Part shown: positions 8,552 through 15,186 of the stretch, piece after piece
Position numbering within the stretch: the first letter of the stretch is position 1
Layout of the letters: every line of letters starts with the position of its first letter
Assembly: GCA_048498515.1 (NCBI GenBank)
Contig: JBEHXV010000004.1
Span: 62,001-126,000, forward strand
DNA from: UBA4416 sp048498515
Lineage (GTDB): Bacteria > Bacteroidota > Bacteroidia > B-17B0 > Aurantibacillaceae
DNA length: 64,000 nucleotides
Direction: 5' to 3'
The notes under the pieces: model-generated
Told to the model about the DNA's origin: nothing
Seen by the model: only the letters and a program-made list of their open reading frames with translations
The model's database searches: none
Position numbers and translations under genes: made by a program

Positions 8552-8809
8552 ATGACTGAAGCAGAAATTATTAAGACAGTAAACAATTTTTTAGTTGAAG
8601 AATTTGAAGTAGACGAGACTAAAATCACCCCTGATGCAAACTTACGTGAAACATTAGAGTTAGATAGCCTGGATTATGTTGACCTTGTTGTTGTTATTGA
8701 AAGCAATTTTGGTTTTAAAGTAGTGGGCGAAGACTTTTTGAACATCCACACCTTCCAGGATTTTTACACCTATTGCTTTAACAAAGTAAAAGATAAAGAA
8801 GCCGCTTAA
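8552..8809 (+). CDS. Acyl carrier protein
   Basis: An 85-residue acidic carrier protein. The 4'-phosphopantetheine attachment serine is Ser39 in LELDSLDYVDLV, preceded by a typical Asp/Glu-rich helix. It is somewhat more divergent than housekeeping AcpP (Tyr-Val-Asp after DSLD), which suits a dedicated carrier for the neighbouring ketosynthase. It lies 48 bp after the ketosynthase and is followed by a hairpin at 8831-8860, so transcription may partly stop here before the acyltransferase gene. Confidence 0.93.
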   Translation: MTEAEIIKTVNNFLVEEFEVDETKITPDANLRETLELDSLDYVDLVVVIESNFGFKVVGEDFLNIHTFQDFYTYCFNKVKDKEAA

Positions 8810-8830
8810 TCGACTTTTATAAAAAATTCA

Positions 8831-8860
8831 AAAAACAAAACACTAAGTGTTTTGTTTTTT
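8831..8860 (+). terminator. Hairpin with T-run after the ACP gene
   Basis: AAAACAAAACACT followed by AGTGTTTTGTTTT forms an almost uninterrupted inverted repeat that runs into seven T residues. It lies 20 bp after the ACP stop and 26 bp before the acyltransferase ATG. It may be a partial terminator that lowers expression of the last gene, since no separate promoter for that gene is obvious. Confidence 0.65.
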
Positions 8861-8885
8861 TATTTAAACACATTCCCAAATTAAA

Positions 8886-9788
8886 ATGGCGGAACAAACA
8901 AAATGGGACGGACAGTCGCAAGCTAAAGTATCAGGATTCAAGATCTTTGTTTTTATCCTCAATACCTTTGGTTTAAACCCGGCGTATTTCATGCTCAGGT
9001 TTGTTGCCTTTTATTATTTCCTGTTCTCAAAGCCAAATAAATATATCAGGGATTATTTCATACAGGCGCATGGCTATTCAAAACTAAAGGCGCGGATGGC
9101 GGTTTACAAAAATAATTTTCTACTGGGCCAAACCCTTATTGATAAAGTGGCGGTAATGGCGGGAGCCAAAAACCCTTTCAAGGTCATTCACAAAAACGGC
9201 ACCATGCTCGAAGAAATATCGGCCATTGGCAAAGGCGGTATTTTGGTAAGCGCGCACATTGGTAATTGGGAAGTAGCCGGCCAGGGCCTGAACCGTTTGG
9301 GTACCGCGTTCAATATTTTAATGTACGCCAACGAAAAAGAAGATGTAAAACAATACATGGATGGCGTGATGACCAAAAAAAAGATCAACATCATTGCCAT
9401 TGACGAAGAAACAAAAAGCCACATTATTGAATTGCATAAAGCCTTTGCCAATAACGAACTGGTGGTGATGCATGGCGATCGTTACCGTGATGGTGCCAAA
9501 ACACTCACTGCCAATTTTTTCGGGAGGCCAGCTAAATTCCCGGCAGGACCTTTTATCATGGCCGCTAAATTTGGCGTGCCGTTGTGTATTGCCTTTGCCG
9601 TGAAAACCGATAAACACACGTACCAGTTCTCCATTGAACCTCCCATAAAAGTAGATAGGGTACGTGGCGAAGCGCAACTCGAAAAAGTGTGCAATGAGCT
9701 GTTGCAAAAATACGTTGCCGAAGTGGAGAAAATGGCCAGGGCTTATCCGCACCAGTGGTTCAATTATTACGATTTCTGGAAAGTATAA
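8886..9788 (+). CDS. LpxL/HtrB-family acyltransferase
   Basis: A 300-residue membrane-associated acyltransferase of the lauroyl transferase (lipid A late acylation) family. A hydrophobic N-terminal segment lies around residues 18-50. The catalytic H-x4-E motif is His124...Glu129 in SAHIGNWEVAG. A second conserved block, MHGDRYRDGAKT, and FPAGPFIMAAKFGVPL follow. Members in aryl polyene and flexirubin clusters are thought to place the finished acyl chain on a lipid or glycerol-type acceptor. As last gene of the ammonia-lyase operon it probably moves the aryl-acyl product from ACP into a membrane lipid. A true lipid A role is possible but less likely here. Confidence 0.87.
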   Translation: MAEQTKWDGQSQAKVSGFKIFVFILNTFGLNPAYFMLRFVAFYYFLFSKPNKYIRDYFIQAHGYSKLKARMAVYKNNFLLGQTLIDKVAVMAGAKNPFKVIHKNGTMLEEISAIGKGGILVSAHIGNWEVAGQGLNRLGTAFNILMYANEKEDVKQYMDGVMTKKKINIIAIDEETKSHIIELHKAFANNELVVMHGDRYRDGAKTLTANFFGRPAKFPAGPFIMAAKFGVPLCIAFAVKTDKHTYQFSIEPPIKVDRVRGEAQLEKVCNELLQKYVAEVEKMARAYPHQWFNYYDFWKV

Positions 9789-9790
9789 TG

Positions 9791-9846
9791 CCCGGTGACT
9801 TCAAGAGCCTCAGTCACCTGTGGTTGAGGCTCTCGAAGCCACCGGG
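9791..9846 (+). terminator. Long hairpin closing the aryl-lipid operon
   Basis: Arms at 9791-9812 and 9825-9846 are complementary over 20 of 22 positions around a 12-nt loop. The outer end is CCCGGTG/CACCGGG. It starts 2 bp after the acyltransferase stop. There is no strong T-run directly after it, so it may act as an RNA-stabilising or REP-like hairpin as well as a terminator. Confidence 0.6.
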
Positions 9847-9934
9847 TAGTTTAAAATCAAAAAAACGTTAAAAACCCAAGGCTTGCATTTGACTGGTACC
9901 AAAGTTGGTTGTCATAGTAATAAATGACAGCATT

Positions 9935-11131
9935 ATGAAAACAGTTAAGATCATAGCATTAGCCGTTTCTTTACTCTCCGGAGTTTCCGCTTTTTCGCAA
10001 AACAAACCTGATTCGCTCGGCCTGCCGGGCGATAATTTTGATCTGTCGGGAGCGCTGGAAGTATTTAAGAAAGCGAAAAATCCTGAGGAATTTGAAAAAG
10101 CCATCAACCTCAAAGATAACGAGATCAACAACCTTGACCTGGATGGCGACGGCAAGACCGATTACGTAAAGGTAATTGACAAAACCGAAAAGAACGGACA
10201 CACGCTGGTTATGCAGGTAGCAGTCTCTGAAACCGAAACACAGGACGTGGCCGTGATTGAAGTGGAGAAAACAGGCAATGAAACAGCCCATGTACAAATT
10301 GTAGGCGATGAAGAATTATATGGCAAGGATTACATATTAGAACCTGCCGACCAGGTAGCCGCCAACAACGCAAAAACTGCCGCTAAAGAAAATAAAGGTA
10401 CCGAAGACGATGTGTACTCAACCAACGATAACAGCAATCGTACAACTAATACAAATAACAGTTCCAGCAATACTAACGGCAATGGCAACAGTAACACCAA
10501 TGTAGTAGTTAATGTTTGGGGATGGCCTTCGGTTCAATACATTTACGGACCATCCTATGTTGTATGGGTTTCGCCATGGCGCTGGCATTACTATCCTACC
10601 TGGTGGAATCCGTGGGCGCCCATTTACTGGCGCTATCATTGGCGCAGGGCTCATTTTTACCATCCCTATTATCACAGGGCCTATTTTTACAGGTCGCCGG
10701 GTGTTCACTCTTTTTATTACGGATGGAGAGCCTCTTCGGGGACCGTGCACCGAAACAGGGAATCGGGTTTTTACCGTGAACGACAAGCTGAATACCGAAA
10801 AAATACACCGAGGGGAGAAAGATACAACAACAGGCCTGCAAGAGACCACAGGCAACAAAACGGTGCTGCTAGCCCGCGCAGGGAAAACGCCCCTGTAAGA
10901 AATACCAATCCACGCAGCAACCAGCCAGCTAACCAAAATCCAAGAAGTACCGAAAGGCAGCCTAACTCGGAGCAGCGGCAAAACACCAGGCCTAACCAGC
11001 AACCAAGGCAAAATGTGCAACCAAGACAACAACAGCCTCGCATTCAAAGTAGCCCTGCACCACGCCAGGGAGGCGGAGGCGGATCCCGCGGCGGCGGCGG
11101 TTCACATGGTGGCGGTGGAAGGCACCGGTAA
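9935..11131 (+). CDS. Secreted Trp/Tyr/His-rich low-complexity protein
   Basis: I start at the ATG at 9935, which opens a signal peptide (MKTVKIIALAVSLLSGVSAFSQ); an upstream start adds ten non-signal residues. About 398 residues result. The first part contains a Ca-loop-like DLDGDGKTDYV near residues 68-78. An Asn/Ser/Thr-rich linker follows. Residues about 190-265 are packed with Trp, Tyr, His and Pro (WVSPWRWHYYPTWWNPW). The last third is rich in Arg, Gln, Asn and Pro and ends in Gly-rich repeats with Arg and His. I do not recognise a function. The composition suggests a surface or metal-binding role, which is inference. A strong bidirectional terminator follows. Confidence 0.7.
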   Translation: MKTVKIIALAVSLLSGVSAFSQNKPDSLGLPGDNFDLSGALEVFKKAKNPEEFEKAINLKDNEINNLDLDGDGKTDYVKVIDKTEKNGHTLVMQVAVSETETQDVAVIEVEKTGNETAHVQIVGDEELYGKDYILEPADQVAANNAKTAAKENKGTEDDVYSTNDNSNRTTNTNNSSSNTNGNGNSNTNVVVNVWGWPSVQYIYGPSYVVWVSPWRWHYYPTWWNPWAPIYWRYHWRRAHFYHPYYHRAYFYRSPGVHSFYYGWRASSGTVHRNRESGFYRERQAEYRKNTPRGERYNNRPARDHRQQNGAASPRRENAPVRNTNPRSNQPANQNPRSTERQPNSEQRQNTRPNQQPRQNVQPRQQQPRIQSSPAPRQGGGGGSRGGGGSHGGGGRHR

Positions 11132-11166
11132 TTATATTATTATATAAGATTATGTTATATAAAAAC

Positions 11167-11200
11167 AAAAAGGCGTCACAATAAATTGTGACGCCTTTTT
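11167..11200. terminator. Bidirectional terminator
   Basis: A perfect 15-bp stem (AAAAAGGCGTCACAA and its complement) with a TAAA loop, flanked by A and T runs on either side. It sits between two convergent genes, the Trp-rich protein and RNase G, and can serve both strands. Confidence 0.9.
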
Positions 11201-11220
11201 TATATGATTATCTTTTTGAG

Positions 11221-12777
11221 TTAAACCACTATTTCATCCAAATCCTTGTTAAGGAAATGGTATTCCATGAATGAATAACTTTCTGAGGCGGTAATTTTGA
11301 CCCACTGCTTGTATTCAAAATACCACTTCCATTGCTTGCTTCTTAAGAAACCGCCTTTTTTCAAATACCCTTCAATGTATGGATGCACGCACAATGTAAG
11401 GTCTTTGGCCGCTTGTTCTTTAATGATGAAGCGCATGGCATTCTCAATTTGCTCAACAAATAAAATACTTGGCTGTACTTTACCGGTACCATTACAGCTC
11501 GGGCAGGTTTCCAAAACCTCAACATTAACCTCGGGGCGCAAACGCTGACGGGTGATTTGAATTAAGCCAAATTTACTTGGTGGCAAAATATTATGTCTTG
11601 CCCTGTCCGACTTCATTTCTTCTTTCAATTTATCGAACAGTAATTTCCTGTTCTCAGGATTGTGAAGGTCAATGAAATCGATCACAATGATCCCGCCCAT
11701 ATCACGCAGGCGTAACTGGCGTGCAACCTCAGCGGCCGCTTCCAGGTTTACCTCCAGCGCGTTTTCTTCCTGCGATTTATCGCTTTTGGCGCGGTTACCG
11801 CTGTTTACATCAAATACGTGCAAAGCCTCGGTATGCTCCACCACCAGGTAGGCGCCACTTTTCATAAACACTGTTTTGCCAAACAATGCTTTTATCTGTC
11901 GGTCGATCCCGAAATTATCGAAAATAGGAACCTTGCCGGTGTAATGTTTTAAAATGTCAACCTTATCGGGCGAAATGGTTTTAATGTATGATTTTAAATC
12001 GTTGAAAACAGCCTCGCTGTTTACATGAATAGCGTTGAAAGACGCGTTTAAAAAATCCCTTAAAATAGCGTTGGTCCTGTCAACCTCTCCCAATAAACGA
12101 AAAGGAGGTTCGGCTGTTTGCAATGCTTTGAAGCAGGTGTCCCATTTGGAAACAAGGTCGGCCACATCGCCTTCGATATCTGATACGGATTTCCCTTCAG
12201 CAACCGTTCTGATAATCACACCAAAATTCTTTGGCTTGATACTTTGCATTAAGGTTTTTAACCTGTTCTTCTCTTCGCTGCTTCTTATTTTTGAGGATAC
12301 CGAAATTTTATCGGAAAACGGAATCAATACAATGTATCTTCCCGCTATGGAAATTTCAGTTGTAATTCGTGGGCCTTTGGATGAAATAGGTTCTTTGGCA
12401 ACCTGAACCAATACATATTGTCCCGGCTTTACCGCTTCATTAATCTTCCCGTCTTTTTTAATGTCCTGCTCATTTTTAAAGTACATGAGGTTGCTTACGT
12501 TTTGTTTTCCCGAACGCACGGCTTCCACATACTTCATTAAGGAGTTGGCCTGAGGGCCTAAGTCAAGGTAATGCAAAAAAGCATCTTTCTCATATCCTAC
12601 GTCTACAAAAGCGGCGTTAAGTCCGGTCATTACCTTCTTAACTTTGCCAAGGTAGATATCGCCTACCGAAAATTTTATGTTGTTCTTCTCTTTATGCAGC
12701 TCTATTAAACGTTTATCGTTCAACAGACCAATAACAACTTCGTTAGGCGTAGAATTTATTACAAGTTCTACGTTCAT
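11221..12777 (-). CDS. rng: Ribonuclease E/G family protein
   Basis: Endoribonuclease for rRNA maturation and mRNA decay. I place the start at 12777 (MNVELVINSTPNE), the usual RNase G N-terminus; the longer frame adds 17 atypical residues. The 518-residue product has an N-terminal S1 domain (VGDIYLGKVKKVMTGLNAAF). It has the catalytic Asp pair in FDVNSG (D323) and IDFIDL (D367) and the zinc-link CPSCNGTG (C423, C426). There is no long C-terminal scaffold, so it is RNase G-like. The leader region contains a small hairpin (GTTTGC/GCAAAC near 12809-12826) that could serve autoregulation, which is speculation. It lies downstream of a small basic protein gene. Confidence 0.95.
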   Translation of the reverse strand: MNVELVINSTPNEVVIGLLNDKRLIELHKEKNNIKFSVGDIYLGKVKKVMTGLNAAFVDVGYEKDAFLHYLDLGPQANSLMKYVEAVRSGKQNVSNLMYFKNEQDIKKDGKINEAVKPGQYVLVQVAKEPISSKGPRITTEISIAGRYIVLIPFSDKISVSSKIRSSEEKNRLKTLMQSIKPKNFGVIIRTVAEGKSVSDIEGDVADLVSKWDTCFKALQTAEPPFRLLGEVDRTNAILRDFLNASFNAIHVNSEAVFNDLKSYIKTISPDKVDILKHYTGKVPIFDNFGIDRQIKALFGKTVFMKSGAYLVVEHTEALHVFDVNSGNRAKSDKSQEENALEVNLEAAAEVARQLRLRDMGGIIVIDFIDLHNPENRKLLFDKLKEEMKSDRARHNILPPSKFGLIQITRQRLRPEVNVEVLETCPSCNGTGKVQPSILFVEQIENAMRFIIKEQAAKDLTLCVHPYIEGYLKKGGFLRSKQWKWYFEYKQWVKITASESYSFMEYHFLNKDLDEIVV

Positions 12778-12915
12778 GCTGTAGTTTTTTAATTGCACAA
12801 AACCGTGTTTGCCATGCAAACCGTGCAATTGTGCTAAATAGTTTAATTATATATAGTTACAATTATTGCTGCACAACAAAACACTGTTTTATGGCAAACA
12901 ATAACATATACAAAT

Positions 12916-12953
12916 AACACAAACGGAACAGGTTTAACCTTTCCGTTCGTGTT
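12916..12953 (-). other. Hairpin between the small basic gene and rng
   Basis: AACAC-AACGGAA and TTCCGTT-GTGTT pair around the inner palindrome AGGTTTAACCT, giving a long stem with single-base bulges. It lies 36 bp after the stop of the 29-codon gene on the same strand. The T-run after it is weak, so it may be a partial terminator or an RNA processing site rather than a full stop. Confidence 0.5.
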
Positions 12954-12988
12954 TAATGTTTACAAGAAATTAAACCGGCTAATGCCGA

Positions 12989-13078
12989 TTATTTTTTCTT
13001 ATGACGATTTTTTCTCAAACGTTTTTTACGTTTGTGAGTTGCCATTTTATGTCTTTTTCTTTTCTTTCCGCTTGGCAT
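12989..13078 (-). CDS. 29-residue Lys/Arg-rich protein, probably ribosome-associated
   Basis: A short frame, ATG at 13078 to TAA at 12989, encodes MPSGKKRKRHKMATHKRK followed by KRLRKNRHKKK: 29 residues, of which about two thirds are Lys, Arg or His. It is too short for usual gene callers, but the composition matches tiny ribosomal proteins and differs from chance ORFs. It sits between the HU/TPR genes and rng on the same strand. I recall very basic mini-proteins described as extra ribosomal components in Flavobacterium-type ribosomes, but I cannot verify identity with one here. A role in the ribosome is inference. Confidence 0.7.
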   Translation of the reverse strand: MPSGKKRKRHKMATHKRKKRLRKNRHKKK

Positions 13079-13110
13079 AATCCTTAGGTTTTAAAATTTA
13101 TATTAGTTTA

Positions 13111-13944
13111 TTATTTATTTTTTAGTTGTTCAATGTATTTAAGTACTTCCTGCTTAGCCATTGCATCATCGGTTAATGAGGCATATTTTTCAAGCATTTC
13201 TATTGTTTTATCTTTTTGTCCCTGCTGCTCATAAGCATCAGCCAGGTGCAAATAGGCTTCAATGTATAAAGGGTCAATGCTTAGCACTTTGTTAAAGCGT
13301 TTAATGGCCCTGTCCCATTGCTGCGATCTTACCGAGAAAAAAGCAAAGGTGAGTTGCAGCTTCACATTATTACTATCGGTTTTTTCCACTTCACGCAGCA
13401 AGCCAATTCCTTTCATCGGGTCTTTCCCTTCCTCAACCATGCAGGCCGCCAGTTGTATTTTGGCTTCTGTATTGGCAGGCTCCTTATCCAGCGCTTTTTG
13501 GTAACAACGCATGGCGCTGGCATACAGCGAGGGCACTTCATTGGCATCTCTTATAAAGCGTACCGAGTAGTAATAACGATCGCCCGCTTTTATATAGGCT
13601 TCTGATGTGTTTTTTTTACCGGCAATCTGTTCTACAAAATAAGCTGCAAAATCAGGTCGCTTTTGTTGGTCCCAAAACCCAACCACAGTGGCCAATCCCG
13701 TATCGGCTTTCGACGCTTTGGCTGAGGCCAGCAAAGTTTCATAAGCTGTTTTTTGTTCGGGTTTCATGGTTTTTAAAGCCATGTTGAGAAATGATTCGAT
13801 GTTTGCCGACGGTTTTACCGTTTCAGACACCGATTCTTCTTCAGCGCTTTTGCCCGAATTTTTTTTTGGTGCAATAAATAAAAGAACGAATAAAACAAGC
13901 GCTGTTACAACTAACCCAATCTGTGTTTTACGGGTAGTGGTCAT
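13111..13944 (-). CDS. Membrane-anchored TPR protein
   Basis: A 277-residue protein with one N-terminal membrane segment (IGLVVTALVLFVLLFIA, residues 8-24). A Ser/Glu-rich linker follows, then tetratricopeptide repeats over the last 150 residues (for example AMRCYQKALDKEPANTEAKIQLA and RAIKRFNKVLSIDPLYIEAYLHLADAYEQQG split across two repeats). TPRs bind partner proteins; orientation would put them in the periplasm. Its ATG overlaps the HU gene stop (TAATG), so the two are cotranscribed. Specific function unknown. Confidence 0.85.
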   Translation of the reverse strand: MTTTRKTQIGLVVTALVLFVLLFIAPKKNSGKSAEEESVSETVKPSANIESFLNMALKTMKPEQKTAYETLLASAKASKADTGLATVVGFWDQQKRPDFAAYFVEQIAGKKNTSEAYIKAGDRYYYSVRFIRDANEVPSLYASAMRCYQKALDKEPANTEAKIQLAACMVEEGKDPMKGIGLLREVEKTDSNNVKLQLTFAFFSVRSQQWDRAIKRFNKVLSIDPLYIEAYLHLADAYEQQGQKDKTIEMLEKYASLTDDAMAKQEVLKYIEQLKNK

Positions 13945-14261
13945 TATTCTACTTGTTTATTATCTAATGGCTCGGCCACTTTTACATTACGTTTTACTCT
14001 TTCAGAGAACGTTTTAGCAGGTTTGAATGCCGGGATAAAATGCGCCGGAATTACCACTGTTGTGTTCTTTGAAATGTTGCGTCCTACTTTTTCGGCACGT
14101 TTCTTTACTACAAACGTTCCAAATCCACGTAAGTACACGTTTTTACCTTCGGTCATTGATGTGCGGATAGACTTCATAAAAGCCTCAACCGTTGTTTGAA
14201 CAACAATTTTTTCAATGCCTGTTTTCTCTGAAATCTCGTTTACTATATCTGCTTTCGTCAT
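13944..14261 (-). CDS. HU/IHF-family DNA-binding protein
   Basis: A 105-residue histone-like protein that bends DNA as a dimer. It begins MTKADIVNEISEKTGIEK, typical of HU/IHF. The hallmark GRNISKNTTVVIPA and FKPAKTFSERV segments are present, with Asn-Ile-Ser in place of the common Asn-Pro at the arm start. A short acidic/polar tail follows the core, as in several HU paralogues of this phylum. It is the first gene of the HU/TPR/basic-peptide/rng block, and a good promoter lies at 14308-14335. Confidence 0.93.
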   Translation of the reverse strand: MTKADIVNEISEKTGIEKIVVQTTVEAFMKSIRTSMTEGKNVYLRGFGTFVVKKRAEKVGRNISKNTTVVIPAHFIPAFKPAKTFSERVKRNVKVAEPLDNKQVE

Positions 14262-14564
14262 TTACAATTTATTTATAATCAGCGATTTAAATTTAAAAAT
14301 CGGGCTGCAAAGATATGGTTTTTATTGGAAATCAAAAATTTAGGAGCTTTTTTTTAGGAATTTTCTGCAATTTTTAGCTTTTAAAGGTTTAAAATTTGTT
14401 TTTTTGCTATCCCACCAGGAGCATTTTGGGTATTTGATTGGGGTCCTGAATAATCCCGAAAGCTTTTCTCTGGGTTTTGGGGCGTGGCTTTTTTAGGCTT
14501 ATTTATCAATGCATATATAAACCTGTTTTGCCTATTTTAAGTATATTAGCAGTCTGTATCTTTT
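14262..14564. other. Divergent intergenic region, no gene seen
   Basis: About 300 bp between HU and the PASTA gene. It is AT-rich with long T runs near 14348-14410. The minus-strand promoter for HU is at its left side. No coding frame, tRNA-like fold or repeat was recognised. A convincing plus-strand promoter for the PASTA gene was not found; TATATTAG at 14542-14549 resembles a -7 box but lacks a correctly spaced -33 box. Confidence 0.6.
14308..14335 (-). promoter_or_regulatory. Promoter for the HU operon
   Basis: On the minus strand TATCTTTG (14315 to 14308) is a perfect Bacteroidota -7 box (TAnnTTTG). A TTG at 14335-14333 lies 17 bp upstream, slightly shorter than the usual 19-20 bp. The -7 box is about 47 bp upstream of the HU ATG. 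Confidence 0.55.
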
Positions 14565-15179
14565 ATGAAGGATTTTTTAGGGTATATCAAATCAAAGGTA
14601 TTTTTAAAGCATTTTGCCTTAGCGCTTATTAGCCTGGCGCTTGTTTTGTGGATCTTATTCAAGCTCCTGGCGGTATACACCCATCATGGAGAAACCGCCG
14701 AAGTGCCTGATTTTAAAGGAAAAGCAATTGCCGAACTGGATAATTTTGTAGCTGATAAAAACGTGAGTTATACCATTATTGACAGTGTGTATAACCCCGA
14801 CGAAAAGCCGGGCATTGTGTTTAAGCAGGATCCCGAGGCAAAATCGCTGGTAAAACACAATAGAACCATCTATTTATACGTTACTAGCACGCAGCCTCCG
14901 CAAATAGCCATGCCTAAACTGGTTGACAGAAGTATAAGGCAGGCCCTGTTCATGATTGAAAGCTATGGATTGAAACAGGGAAAGGTAACAGAAGTAGCCG
15001 GAGATTGCAATGGCTGCGTATTAAAACAGTTTTATAAAGGAAAAGAAATAAAACCGGGCGATCCGATAAAGAAAGGCAGTAAAATTGACCTTGTAGCTGG
15101 AAAAAAGGAAGAAGCCTTTATTTCTGCCTCAACCGATACTACTGCTACTCCACAGGAACCGGACCCTGAAGAACAATAA
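14565..15179 (+). CDS. PASTA-domain membrane protein
   Basis: A 204-residue protein with a short cytoplasmic N-terminus, one membrane segment (about residues 16-38) and two PASTA domains (about 44-108 and 113-179). Each starts with the typical VPDFKGKAIAEL or MPKLVDRSIRQAL pattern and ends in a hydrophobic strand. PASTA domains bind peptidoglycan fragments or cell-division partners. No kinase or transpeptidase domain is attached, unlike PknB or PBP2x. The tail is Thr/Glu/Pro-rich. It is 7 bp upstream of a T9SS cargo gene and then an RluD-type enzyme, a likely operon. Confidence 0.9.
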   Translation: MKDFLGYIKSKVFLKHFALALISLALVLWILFKLLAVYTHHGETAEVPDFKGKAIAELDNFVADKNVSYTIIDSVYNPDEKPGIVFKQDPEAKSLVKHNRTIYLYVTSTQPPQIAMPKLVDRSIRQALFMIESYGLKQGKVTEVAGDCNGCVLKQFYKGKEIKPGDPIKKGSKIDLVAGKKEEAFISASTDTTATPQEPDPEEQ

Positions 15180-15186
15180 ATTTAAA

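Noticed and set aside
9318..9752. 144-codon minus-strand frame inside the acyltransferase gene
   Set aside because: Antisense shadow; Phe/His-rich composition typical of reversed coding sequence.
10418..11047. Long minus-strand frame opposite the Trp-rich protein
   Set aside because: It is a shadow of the low-complexity plus-strand gene, with no start signal, no family resemblance and unnatural composition.
14542..14549. TATATTAG as promoter of the PASTA gene
   Set aside because: The nearest TTG is only about 11 bp upstream, so the spacing does not fit.
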